A DNA stretch of 64,000 nucleotides from Cordia subcordata. Lineage: Eukaryota; Streptophyta; Magnoliopsida; Boraginales; Cordiaceae. This document shows, one piece after another, positions 1 to 10,512 of this stretch. The DNA lies in NCBI GenBank assembly GCA_028554755.1, contig JAPTOF010000025.1, forward strand, positions 6,063,501-6,127,500, given 5' to 3'. Both the position numbers and the translations under genes were made by a program. The notes below the pieces were generated by a model. That model saw only the letters and a list, made by a program, of their open reading frames with translations, ran no database searches and was not told the DNA's origin. Numbering within the stretch: the stretch's first letter is position 1; every line of letters starts with the position of its first letter.

Positions 1-570
1 ATCTTTTTATCATTAGGAACATGGATAGCAATATGAGTGCCATCTATAGCTCCTATGCAATCCTTAAACCATGGCCAATATCTTGAATCACTCTCGAGCA
101 TTGCTTGAGCATCTCTAAACATATGATCAGCTGGCCTAATATTTTCGTTTCCTAACTTTCTCACGGCTTTTAACACCCTATGAACTTACCTCCATACAGT
201 CTCTCCAGAACGTTGAAATCTCTCTTCGAAATCTCTATAAGAAGCTCCATGCCCAATCATGTATAAAAACATAGCTACCACCTCATCTAGCCCAACTCGT
301 TTTGTTGGTTCCAAGCCAAACTTTTGAGTCAAGTCCTCTACTAATTTGTTGAACACGTGTTTTCTCATTCGAAATTGCTCAAAAAAACGCATCTTATGCC
401 CCTTCTTCAATTCTTCTACCCATTTTTGTCCTGTAAGAGGTGATGCCCTTTTTCCCTCCTTGATTACATATTGCAAATAATAATTTGTCACTGCTGCTGC
501 AGCCACGCTACTTCCTATTTGAAGTCAACGTTTATTCATACTTGCCACCTGGTTTCCATTTTCAGAACTG
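1..570 (-). pseudogene. PIF/Harbinger (HARBI1-like) transposase, 5' part, broken by stop codons
   Basis: On the minus strand the frame encodes the helix-turn-helix-like N-terminal region of plant HARBI1-like nucleases (residues such as FRMRKHVFNKLVEDL), then the start of the DDE nuclease with the first catalytic Asp in [10 protein letters not shown], encoded near 30-55. The frame stays open to the window edge apart from nonsense codons. One is a TAA at 186-188, where the coding context on both sides stays in frame and relatives carry a Tyr. Another is a TGA at 525-527, possibly from a CGA codon. The TAA lies within GGTAAGT and resembles a splice donor, but coding similarity resumes immediately, so a stop is the better reading. 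The true start codon is unclear, and upstream sequence near 590 may come from a separate exon. Confidence 0.8.
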
Positions 571-802
571 TCAGAATCTGTCTGAAGTATCAGTCATCCT
601 ATGTAAATAAAAATAAACAAATATTTTAATTATAAAATACTTATACCAACAAGCCACATGATAAAAGACAAATATTTCATTCACGTAGTCGAATAAAAAA
701 TAATATGTCATATAATCCAACAAGAAAATATTATGTCATACAATCCACGTTCGATAGCTAAAATAAACGAAAACATACACATAAAACAAAATATAAAATA
801 AA

Positions 803-1818
803 TCAACATCGATCAACATCTTCATCCTTGAAAGTGTTCAACCACCCAAGGGTTAGCTTAGGATCATTTTCCATAAAGTGGACAAATGCTTCCCTATTGT
901 GTTTCTTGGCCAAGATTCTAGAAGCCAAGAAGTAACGAGAGCTGCCTTTCACTAGACCAGGGACATCATTCAACAAGCTCAAACATCTATCGATACTGTA
1001 ACGATCATTAGGTATTGGTCCAATCACGGTGGTTTGAGACATTTGGTCTATCCCAACAAGGAGTCGATCAAGAGAATTTTGAAGTTTTTCTCTCACTGCG
1101 CCCCTTTTCTCTCCTTCCCCCCCCCCCCCATTTCCTCTTGTTTCGAGCACTTGAGCTGGTCACATTAGGGGCATCATTAAGGGCATCATCAGTATCCCCA
1201 TCTCCTTCTAATGTTGGGCCATTAGTATCACCATTATTCACTGGTGGATCTTGATATGGTATGAACACAGCATAACCAGTTGCCACCACATTCTTGAAAC
1301 AAGTTTCTAACAAATCTAAAAACTTTGGCCCTTCATCTTTCCACTTTAGATATTTTGTATTTTCCTGTAATTAAAATAGAAAAGTAAATAAACAAAAAGC
1401 TTATAACACGTAAAGAATTAACTTGAACAATATAAATTGAGATACTTACTTTTCCCTTAGCAATCCAAAACTCCTCAGGGGCTTCTATGGTTCTTTTTGC
1501 TGGATCCCAACCAAGACCGGTTTGATTTTGGACAAGTTTTGCCCACAAGGAGAACTCCTTTTTCAAAGCATCCCACCTATTCTTTAGTTGTTTGTGAACA
1601 TAATTATTTCCTGTCCTTTCATTAAACTTTTTTATCAAGTTCTTCCACCCCTCTTTGGTGAAATGTGAGTGAGGTCTATTCCCAGCATGCACCTCCTCAA
1701 TACATGCCTTTAAGAATGCCTTTGTGTTACTATCATTCCATTTTGCCGTCTCTGTTCCCTCAACTTCACCCGAATTTGGATCCTCAGTAGTTTTTTTAGA
1801 GGCATACTTTGATGTCAT
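803..1818 (-). pseudogene. Myb/SANT-like ORF1 of the PIF/Harbinger element, frameshifted in a G run
   Basis: Two exons can be read. Exon 1 (1818-1450, 123 codons) starts at an ATG and encodes the Myb/SANT-like domain of plant 'L10-interacting MYB domain' proteins, with the Trp-containing motifs AKWNDSNTKAFLKAC, GWKNLI and NRWDALKKEF. It ends at a GTAAGT donor. Exon 2 starts after TTACAG (first base 1364) and carries an acidic linker, a basic stretch, and a C-terminal region ending at the TAA at 803. A run of 13 C on the plus strand (1117-1129; G in the gene) shifts the frame, so the C-terminal 100 or so codons fall in another frame. In this superfamily ORF1 helps transposase bind DNA and enter the nucleus. 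It lies upstream of the transposase in the same orientation, as expected. Confidence 0.8.
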
Positions 1819-3410
1819 TCTAATTAAACAAAGATTAACATAGTTACTATCATTCTAATAAGCACTACAAGTTTCCAATATAAATATCAATATTTGCCAA
1901 CCCATTAGCAAATGAAAAAATTTTCTGTTTGTTCAACAACTGAGCAGCAGCAGCTTATGCTATCATGAACATCATTCCATTAAGAATATTATAAATATGT
2001 TGAGTCCAAATACAAATGTAAAATGTCAAACAATAATTGCCCATTGAAGTGGTACTTTCGATTGAAAAATTTAAGGAAAAGAGACTTCGTTGAACTAGTC
2101 AATATCAATTAATTTTGGCCGACAAAACAAAAATAAAACATTCCTCAAAGCGATTTTTTGTTGTGATCACATCTGGTTTTTATAAGTCAATGACCCAAGT
2201 TTGTGACTCTATACGTGTTGAGTTTGTATTCCCCATGGAATACGAAAATCATGAGCAAAGAAGACAAATTTGTTGAAACAACTCAAAATTTTATTGCATA
2301 CAAAACCCAACTTAGCAGAAACTTCCAATTGCCAGCAAAAAGAATAGTTCAACATGCAAAGAAATAAAAAGACAAAGAATCATAACAGTAAGAATACTTA
2401 TTAAAATGGAGAGCCAAACTATTTAAAATCTTTGCCTCTCAAACCTGTATCACAGAACATTTCTTTCTCGTATGCAAATAAAATGTAAACCATGATTATG
2501 GCTTATTAGATTGACTTGCAGCATTCAAGGGGGCACTGCAGAAACCCTCAATATCAAGGGTACTTCCTATGTTTAAAGTAGCTTAGAACTCCCTATATCT
2601 TCTATAATATAAAACACGTCGCTCAACTATTATTTTTGCTAATTGTGTTAACAAGAAATGTCATATTTAAGGGTTTTGTGAAATATTTTTTCAATCACAA
2701 GGGACACTCGTACAATTTTTAATAAACCACAGAGGATGTGGTACATTTTTTTTCAAATAATTTATGATAAAAATACAAAATAATCGTATTTTTTGTTCAA
2801 ATAATTTATGAGAGAAATAGAATAATCACATAAAAATCAAATGCACACAATTACAATTATATTTGATGGTTTTCCTAATAGCAGGGCTGATATGATACAT
2901 CATAAAAAATACAAACAGTTTTAATTGTTTTAAAAAAGATGGGAAGTACCACTATATTTTAAGCAAATCACAATGGGTACTGGTGCATTTAATCATATAA
3001 GTTAAACGGATTTGATGTTTATTTTATCTTATTATTGTTTTTTGAGGTAGTTTTGTTTAAATGTTCTCATTATTTCTTTTTCGCTTTTTTGTCTCTGGAA
3101 AAAGTTAACACATGCGGAAATAACTAATAAAAAAAAAGAGCTTACACCATAAGCATCTATAATCTAGTGTTTTGTTTTCTATAGTCTCACTTCGGCCTTT
3201 TTCTTCTTCATCAAAAAAAAAAAGGTAAACTCTCCTAAAAATATCCTTTTGACCTTGGCAAGCCTTTTATGACTCAAAAGCACCTAACGTGAGAAATTAT
3301 TTTCAAAAAATCTAAAAAAAATATCAATACACAGATCTGGGAATGATAGAGAGGAAAAAAAATAGACCTTACTTGTGAAATCAATCTTTGGAGAGCTGCA
3401 ACAAGAGGGA

Positions 3411-3545
3411 AGGGGAGAGAGAGTGTGTGTTTAACATTGGAGGTGAGTGAAAGAAGAGAAGGGAAATTTTTTTTTTGGGGAGAGAGGGAGTGTGTGTGTT
3501 TTAACGATGGAGGTGAGTGAAAAGTGAGAAGGGAAAGTTTTTTTA
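3411..3545. repeat. 70-bp tandem duplication in the PIF/Harbinger leader
   Basis: Two adjacent copies of a purine-rich unit share GAGAGAGGGAGTGTGTGTG-like and GGAGGTGAGTGAAA-like segments, each followed by a T run. They lie in the non-coding DNA between ORF1 and the right terminus. No function is visible. Confidence 0.6.
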
Positions 3546-3759
3546 TTGGGTCAGACGGTGTCAGCGTGTTTTGTTTTAACGTTCTCTCTCATCTACCGCA
3601 AAAGCTTTTTCTCAAAGCTCAAATTTTGAGCTTCTATAAAATGCTCATTTTGAGTTTTTTTTTCAGCTTCAGCTTTTGGATAAAAAGCCAATCCAAACGA
3701 GTATTCATACGTAAGAAATGCTTTTTTTTGTAAAAAAAAGTGCTTTTTGGCTAAACAAA

Positions 3760-3780
3760 GCCAATCCAAACGCAGCCTAA
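3760..3780. repeat. Right terminal inverted repeat and TAA target duplication of PIF/Harbinger
   Basis: GCCAATCCAAACGCAGCC (3760-3777) is followed by TAA. Reading inward on the minus strand it begins GGCTGCGTTTGGATTGGC. A partial copy, GCCAATCCAAACGA, lies about 70 bp inward near 3687-3700 and looks like a subterminal repeat. Confidence 0.75.
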
Positions 3781-3964
3781 GTCTTAGGATGTGGGATTAT
3801 TTTTTATTTTATTTCTTAAAGTCACATCTATAAGATGTTTAAAAGATACAAAAAATAAAAACTAGACAAAAATACGTTTATAAAATATTTTGAAAAATAA
3901 AACTCAATAATAATAATCTTTTGAGAAATCTTATGAAATCCTAGTATGTACCACATCATATTAA

Positions 3965-4828
3965 GGCCCTATTTGGCAATAATATTTTAAATAGTATTTA
4001 GTGTCTTGACCAAATCAAAACACTACTTCATCCTATTTTAGTTGTTCAGTAAAACAGTGTTTGAAGTAGTATTTGTAAAAAGCTAATATTATTAACGTTT
4101 CAAAGTAGAGTTTAGTGTTTCACCTTTTTTTGGCAATACTACACTCTCTCTAACATATTTCTGGTAATTATACTCAATATTCAATTTTGTTTACATTTTT
4201 ACATTTTCTTTCACTAATTAAATACAAAATAACACAAAAATTAATTTTAAATTCTATCCATATCAAAATATATTAAAAAGTTTATTTCTTACTTGTCCAT
4301 TCATTATTTTTTCAAAAATATAAATTTTCAATCAATTAAAATATTTCTATAATAAAAAATATTTATTTATAATATTAATAAAATTAATTTTAAAAAATTA
4401 AATTTATTATGCTTTATTAATAAAATATTGTTTAAAAAATATATTTAATTATAAAATAAATTTATTTTAATTATTTTATTAATAATAATAATAACTATAA
4501 TAAGTTATTATTATTATTATTGTTGTTGTTGTTGTCATTGTTATTATTATTATTATTACTACTACTACCACCACCACCACTGATGTCTTTTTTGTTATTT
4601 TGCATTTACTAGCTAATCCAACAGCTAATTTTTTGAACACATTTAAGACAATCCGTTATTCACTAGCTAACCTAATAGCTAGTTTTTTTGAACACATCTA
4701 AAATAATCTGTTAGTGAAACAGCTATCCGCTAATACCTAAAACATAACAACTGTCCACTACCCAAACTGCTATTTGCTACTCAAACAGCTATCCGCTACC
4801 TAATTTGCTAATTGTGTCGAACAAGCCC
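3965..4828. mobile_element. Non-autonomous DNA element with TAA flanks (copy 1 of a dispersed family)
   Basis: The left end reads GGCCCTATTTGGCAAT and the right end, read inward, GGGCTTGTTCGACACAA. Both are flanked by TAA. There is no ORF; the interior is AT-rich and includes trinucleotide runs (TTA/TTG, ACT, CCA) around 4500-4580. Internal segments such as TAGCTAATCCAACAGCTAATTT and a CTCTCTCTAACAT...TTTACATTTTC block recur diverged at 40253-40965, showing a dispersed family. The TAA flanks suggest PIF/Harbinger-type mobilisation, but the terminal repeats match only imperfectly. Confidence 0.6.
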
Positions 4829-5320
4829 TAAGTATCTTCTAATTAAGGCTATATGAGTAATTTTTAATTTTTAATTTTTGTGCGCCCCTACTTTTATTAA
4901 TTTTACTCAATAGAAAATTCAAAAAAATACACAAAAATTAATGAAAATAATTTATCATATGCGGGCGTATTGCCATTCATTTTATTTCACCCATAATGAA
5001 CCATATTAAAGCAACTTCAATCATGGGTTTTGTTATACCTCAATAAAAAGCCCTAAATGTTTTTAGAATCTATATATTTACTTTAAAAGTTCAAATTCAC
5101 AGAATGATACCAAGAGAATTTAATATTATATTTTGACCATAATACCAAATTTGAGAATAATTGTGAGAGTAGATGTTATCTAAGAATAGAATACGAAATT
5201 AAATCAAATTACGAGTTATGTGGATATGCAAAAGCCGTGTATGAAATAAATGTGTTCACGTTTGACCAAGTGAAAGGAATCGATTTGTTCACCGCAAGAA
5301 AAAATTAGATCATAAAATTT

Positions 5321-6443
5321 AGGAATTTTTCCACTTAATCCTCTTGATGGATGGGATTAGTGGCAGTTTGTCCCTTAATGCATATTAATAGCCATTTAAC
5401 TCTATTAATTAACAATTAAACCCGTTAAAATTAATATCATTACGTATATTGCAAATTTGTCCTTAATATTTTCTCCTTAAAATAGACTTTAGTCAAAATA
5501 TACATTTTTCAAACCTGAAAAACACTATGAACCCAAACTCTTGGCATTGTAATGTATACACATATACATTCATTCATACATACATATATGTATATATTAA
5601 TGAAAACCAAAATTATTTTTACTAGTGTATTTGAATCTTGGATATTGTTTGTACTACTTTATTAACTAGACAAGAAATATGATGAAAAAACTTGAAGCAT
5701 GTATATATGCTAAAGCCATTGTAATACTTTAACCTGCTATTATATTTGTAAATAATAAAGTCTTTGAATCATGTGTTGCAGAGTTGAAACTCATAATTTA
5801 GTGTGGTTGTTGTCCAGTGGCCATTGGGGTTTAATATTTTCTTCAGAAAATAAATTTGAAAAAACTAATTAATTGTTAAAGTTAGACTTATTTATGAACT
5901 TTTAAATGAGGGCTTTCTCATGTACATGTTGTCTTATTAATTAATTTTCAAGTATATTAATAATTTCTTCTTGTTCTTGAGTTTTTTTGGATTCTTAGTA
6001 GATGAAATTTCTTATTTATTAGATTTAAGTTTGAACTAAAAATGATTTTTTTTTATTAAAGCTATATATGATTGGGGTCTAATTAAATTTCTGAAGTTAT
6101 TTTTTTCCTTTTTGTCTTAAGGTATATATTTTTCATCTTGGAAGGAAGAGAAAATGGAAAAAGAAATTTATTAGCTAGTACAATTCATAAAATTTTGTAA
6201 AAAAGATTATAAATCTAATTAATGATAGGTACTATTACAGGGTAATAATTAGTTGTTTGAAAGTTATTTAATTATATTGAAGACGTGTGTTTTTAAGATA
6301 TAATTGCATAGAAGTATAAATATAACAAATGTTAATTAACTAGTTTGATTGTTCGTCAACTCAAGTTAAGTGACCATTAACATACATTAGGGGACAAACA
6401 ATCATTGACCCATACATAAAGGGGGTTAAGGGAAAAAATTCCT
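5321..6443. mobile_element. Long-terminal-inverted-repeat non-autonomous element (MULE-like)
   Basis: About 90-110 bp at the left end (AGGAATTTTTCCACTTAATCC onward, through GTTTGTCCCTTAATGCATA) is repeated inverted at the right end (read inward AGGAATTTTTTCCCTTAACCC, then GTTTGTCCCCTAATGTATG). There are no coding ORFs inside. Long inverted repeats and absence of genes fit a Mutator-like MITE. Both edges abut AAAATTT, which may be a 7-bp duplication or an extension of the repeats, so the exact ends and the 9-bp MULE duplication are not proven. Confidence 0.65.
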
Positions 6444-7276
6444 AAAATTTACTTGGTGAATTATTAATTTTTATTTTTCACACAAATTATAAATCAAGAG
6501 AAAGGAAAAAGATTAAAATTTGATAGAGGTAAGTAAAAGAGAATGTGTAGATTTTTGCTCACTTAGCGAATTATATAAAAATATTGGTGTTCATGATCTA
6601 TAAGGAAGATTTATATTTATAAAATTGGAAAAAATTACCATCAGTTTAGCTTATGTATAATTTGCATCATTAATTATTAAATTTTATTTTTAACCAAATA
6701 ATATTATTATGATTCAAAAAATAATAATAAATAATAAATGTAAGATCCATTTTTGCAAAATCAAAAAGTAGATTGTCATCAATAATTCTTCAAAAAAGAA
6801 GATATGTGGCGGAAAAATGAAAAGTTATAATAAGGCCAAAAATAAATTATAAATGAAAAAGTAAACTAAAAGAGAGTAGAGAACTAGAGATGGCACATGC
6901 CATGTCAACATATAGAGACAACAATGTCATTCTATTTCTTTTATTTGTAAATGTGATAATATTTTTTATGTGGTGAAATTAATATACATTATATATATAT
7001 ATATATATATTGTATAACAAACATAAATTTTATGATCAGTAATTTCCAATTCTAATTAATAATATTAATTATTTATAAACTTTTAATTGTGTTAAATAAA
7101 AAAAGATTTAAATACATTAGAAAAGATTAGCAATAATTAGAATATAAAGTTAACTTTTATCAAATGTAGAGTTGTTTATTTTAACTAAAATTATACGTTT
7201 GAAATCTCGTTGTTCCACAAAAAATTTGATTATCAATATTATATACATACATATACATATATATATACATACATAC

Positions 7277-7311
<35 letters not shown>

Positions 7312-7600
7312 CAAATATATATACATATAAATATATATGTTCAACTAATTATTAATTATTAAAAATTTATGTTCAACTAATAATAGTAATAATATTAAGT
7401 ATTAAAAAAATTAATAAAGGTAAATAAGAGAAATGTGAAACTTTTGATTATTATCATGGCTTTGGTGTAATCAATAAAGTTGAAGTCATTTGTGGGTGGG
7501 TGGGGTGTATGGCATTCAACTAAAATCCGGAAATCGGCGTCTCGTCTTCTTGAGACTGAACATCACACTCCGTCTTTTAGTCGATCAAATTATTTGATGG
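6444..7600. other. AT-rich intergenic DNA upstream of the PPR gene, with microsatellites
   Basis: No coding region is recognised. There is a (TA)n run near 6993-7010 and a long (ATAC)n/(TACA)n microsatellite near 7240-7335. The short ORFs there are translations of these repeats. The promoter and 5' UTR of the PPR gene presumably lie in about the last 200 bp. Confidence 0.7.
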
Positions 7601-9541
7601 ATGAATGCCAGACGCATCTTGCGAACACTCCATCCTCACAAATCCCCCCTCACTGCAACAACACACGCAGACATAAGCAGTCTTCTCTCAAAATGCGGCA
7701 GAGATGCCAATCTCCATGGCGGCTCTTCCTTGCACGCTTACCTTATCAAGCACCCACGCTTTTTCCACCTCAAAAAACACTCAAAAATTGCAGATGATAC
7801 ACGAAATCTCCTCCTTGTTTGGAACTCTCTTCTGTCTATGTACTCGAAATGTGGGAAAATGTCAGATGCACTGAAGCTGTTTGACAGTATTCCCATTACG
7901 AAAGATGCAGTCTCCTGGAATTCCATTATCTCTGGATTTTTCAGAAATGGGAACTTTGAAATGGGTTTTGGGTGTTTCAAAATGATGCTATACTCTGGCA
8001 GTTATCAATTTGATCACGCGAGTTTGACTACCATTTTATCAGCTTGTGATGGGGTTGATTTTCTTGTCATTGCTAAGATGCTGCACGGCTTGGTGATCCT
8101 GAGTGGGTATGAGGAAGAAATGACGGTAGGGAATGCTCTGATCACCGCGTATTTTAGATGTGGGTGTTCATATTCGGGGAGGAGAGTTTTTGATGGGATG
8201 GTGGAGAGAAATGTGATCACTTGGACGGCTGTGATTTCAGGCCTTGCTCATTGTCAGCTTTATGTGGAGAGCTTGGAGCTGTTTCGGGAGATGTATTCAG
8301 GACGGGTGATTCCCAATAATTTGACGTATTTGGGCGTGTTATCGGCGTGCTCTGGCTTGCAGGCACTTAAGGAGGGTAGACAAATACATGGGATTGTTTG
8401 CAAGTTGGGAATTCAATCAGATTTCTGTGTTGAAAGTGCGTTGATGGATATGTACTCAAAATGTTGTAGTGTGGATGAAGCTTGGCAGATATTTGAGACT
8501 GCAGAGGTCATTGATGAGGTGTCAATGACTGTTATTCTTGCAGGCTTTGCACAGAACGGGTGCGAGGAAGAGGCCATTAACGTTTTCACGAAAATGGTCA
8601 ACTCAGGAATTGAGATTGATCCAAACATGATATCTGCTGTTCTAGGGGTTTTTGGCATCGATACTTCGTTGGGCTTTGGTAAACAAGTTCATTCAGTAAT
8701 TATCAAGAAAGGGTTTGTTTCAAATCCATTTGTGAACAATGGCTTAATCAACATGTACTCCAAGTGTGGTGACTTGGATGACTCTGTTAAAGTCTTCAAT
8801 AGAATACCTCAGAGGAATGCCATCTCATGGAACTCCATCATTGCAGCCTTTGCTCGTCATGGGCATGGCTTCAGAGCCCTTCAGTTATACGAAGAAATGG
8901 GGGCAGATGGTATAGAGCCCACAGATGTCACATTTCTCTGTTTGCTTCATGCGTGTAGTCATGTAGGCCTAGTAGATAAGGGCATGGAGTTCTTAGAATC
9001 TATGGAGATTGCATACGGGTTCAAACCAAGGATGGAACACTATGCTTGTATTGTTGACATGCTAGGCAGAGCAGGGCTTCTTACAGAAGCCAAGAGCTTT
9101 ATTCAGAATTTGCCCATAAAGCCTGATGCGCTAATATGGCAAGCATTACTTGGCGCCTGTGGCATACACGGCGACACAGAAATGGGAAAGTATGCAGCTG
9201 ATCAGTTGCTGCTGGCTGCACCTAATAGCCCTGTGCCATTTGTTGCCATGGCAAACATATATTCTTCGAGAGGACGATGGAAGGAGAGGGCAAGAACAAT
9301 CAAGAAAATGAAGGAGGCGGGCGTAAACAAAGAAACGGGCGTTAGTTGGATTGAGATCGAAAAAGAAATCCATAGTTTTGTGGTTGCAGATCATCTGCAT
9401 CCTGACAGCAACTCTATTTATGGTACCTTATTGGAGTTGTTTAGGCATATGAGAGATGAGGGATACGTGCCAGATAAAAGGGTCATTTCATTCTACATGG
9501 AAAGAGACGAGAATGAATGTCCTATAGATGATGATGTATAA
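7601..9541 (+). CDS. PLS-class pentatricopeptide repeat protein (At3g05340-like), E/E+ type
   Basis: A single intact exon encodes 646 residues. The protein is built of tandem PPR motifs, with repeated signatures such as [63 protein letters not shown] and [26 protein letters not shown]. From about residue 510 the C-terminus has the E and E+ motifs ([42 protein letters not shown]) and stops at VPDKR plus a short acidic tail, with no DYW domain. Proteins of this class bind organellar RNA and often guide C-to-U editing or other processing. The basic, Ser/Thr-containing N-terminus would suit an organelle presequence, though I cannot say which organelle. From memory of the family the closest relative is Arabidopsis At3g05340. 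The downstream neighbour supports that. Confidence 0.93.
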   Translation: MNARRILRTLHPHKSPLTATTHADISSLLSKCGRDANLHGGSSLHAYLIKHPRFFHLKKHSKIADDTRNLLLVWNSLLSMYSKCGKMSDALKLFDSIPITKDAVSWNSIISGFFRNGNFEMGFGCFKMMLYSGSYQFDHASLTTILSACDGVDFLVIAKMLHGLVILSGYEEEMTVGNALITAYFRCGCSYSGRRVFDGMVERNVITWTAVISGLAHCQLYVESLELFREMYSGRVIPNNLTYLGVLSACSGLQALKEGRQIHGIVCKLGIQSDFCVESALMDMYSKCCSVDEAWQIFETAEVIDEVSMTVILAGFAQNGCEEEAINVFTKMVNSGIEIDPNMISAVLGVFGIDTSLGFGKQVHSVIIKKGFVSNPFVNNGLINMYSKCGDLDDSVKVFNRIPQRNAISWNSIIAAFARHGHGFRALQLYEEMGADGIEPTDVTFLCLLHACSHVGLVDKGMEFLESMEIAYGFKPRMEHYACIVDMLGRAGLLTEAKSFIQNLPIKPDALIWQALLGACGIHGDTEMGKYAADQLLLAAPNSPVPFVAMANIYSSRGRWKERARTIKKMKEAGVNKETGVSWIEIEKEIHSFVVADHLHPDSNSIYGTLLELFRHMRDEGYVPDKRVISFYMERDENECPIDDDV

Positions 9542-10512
9542 GATAGTTGCAATTTGTATGTTGGATGGATGGGTGAGTTCATCATAAATTGTCCAAAAAA
9601 TTTTACTTGTAGTGTTAAATAAGACTCCTCAATTTCAGTAAACCTTGGCGCATTATCAGGGTGGTTCGTGATAGCGAATTTTCTTCTATAATTTTGCACC
9701 ATTAAACTATGAGAACTTATACCTTGCCCAACAAGCATTTTGCACCACTCGAGTATTATGACCAAACAGTGCTTTCATCTGAAAAAGAAATTCAAAAGTC
9801 TAAAATCAAATGTTTATAAAATAATAATAATTGTATAATTTTCTGAGAAAATTCGTGATGACAAATTGACAATGGTCCAGTGCGAAGGCGGCTTATCAAT
9901 TACTGTCCACATAATTGTGAAGAAGGACCATTCCACATGGATGGCTATTAAAAATTGTAAGAATAAATATCTATCAAAACCACCCCCATCCTTAATGCAA
10001 ACTTGCTAAGAGGGTGTTTGGCTAATAACTAGCTTATAAGTCAAAAATGATAAAAAAAAATTGTGTTCCGTAAAGAAGTTTTTAAGCAGCTTGTAAGTCA
10101 GGAAAAAAAAAAAAAGCGCAACTCTAACCAATTTTTTTTTTTTTTTTCTGAAAGGACTTATAAACACTTGGCCAAACATGTCAAAAAGACATGTTTACCT
10201 TTAAAGTTTTATCACATTATCCTTTTTAGCTATATTAAAATTACTATTACTCCTTATAAGTACTTATTTATCAAACATATTAGAAACTTATTATAAGCGT
10301 ATATTTATCTAAATACATAATAATTTGCTTATAAACATCTTTTGCATGAGCACTTAAAAATAAGCTTTTAGCCAAACGGAGTCTCGTATGAATTAGCCGC
10401 AAGTGAGCTATTAAGACAGAGCCACAGAGGCCAAGTATACCAGAAAAGAAGCCAAACCCAAAAAAGGAAACGAAAAAAGAAGGGAAGAAAAAATAAAAAT
10501 AAAAATAAAAAA
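9542..10512. other. Intergenic region between the PPR gene and the DnaJ-ferredoxin gene
   Basis: No gene is seen. It contains the MITE at 10012-10383. Between that MITE and the DnaJ start codon lie about 130 bp of purine-rich DNA (AAGAAGGGAAGAAAAAATAAAAAT), probably the 5' UTR of the downstream gene. Confidence 0.65.
10012..10383. mobile_element. MITE directly upstream of the DnaJ-ferredoxin gene
   Basis: The left end GGGTGTTTGGCTAATAACTA and the right end, read inward (CCGTTTGGCTAAAAGCTTAT), are inverted copies. About 370 bp of AT-rich non-coding DNA lies between. No clear target duplication was found, so the superfamily is uncertain (hAT-like or Harbinger-like). It ends about 130 bp before the downstream ATG, so it may lie in that gene's promoter. 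Confidence 0.65.

Larger units (their letters stand above)
1..3777 (-). mobile_element. PIF/Harbinger transposon, right-hand part (left end outside window)
   Basis: Both genes expected of an autonomous PIF/Harbinger element are here on the minus strand: a Myb/SANT-like ORF1 (1818 to 803) and a DDE transposase running off the left edge. The right end is the terminal repeat GCCAATCCAAACGCAGCC, finishing at 3777 and followed directly by TAA (3778-3780), which fits the 3-bp TWA target duplication of this superfamily. The DNA from 1819 to 3777 is a non-coding leader. Both genes carry disabling mutations, so this copy is probably dead. The other terminus lies outside the window, so the full length and the matching duplication cannot be checked. 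Confidence 0.82.

Noticed and set aside
186..188. GGTAAGT in the transposase read as a splice donor
   Set aside because: Coding similarity resumes in the same frame in the very next codons, so there is no room for an intron; a nonsense codon is simpler.
2555..2980. Possible small foldback element in the PIF/Harbinger leader (GTACTTCC-type ends)
   Set aside because: Only about 20 bases match between the proposed arms and no target duplication was found.
7150..7344. Tyr/Ile-repeat frame on the minus strand
   Set aside because: It is a direct translation of a TACA/TATA microsatellite.
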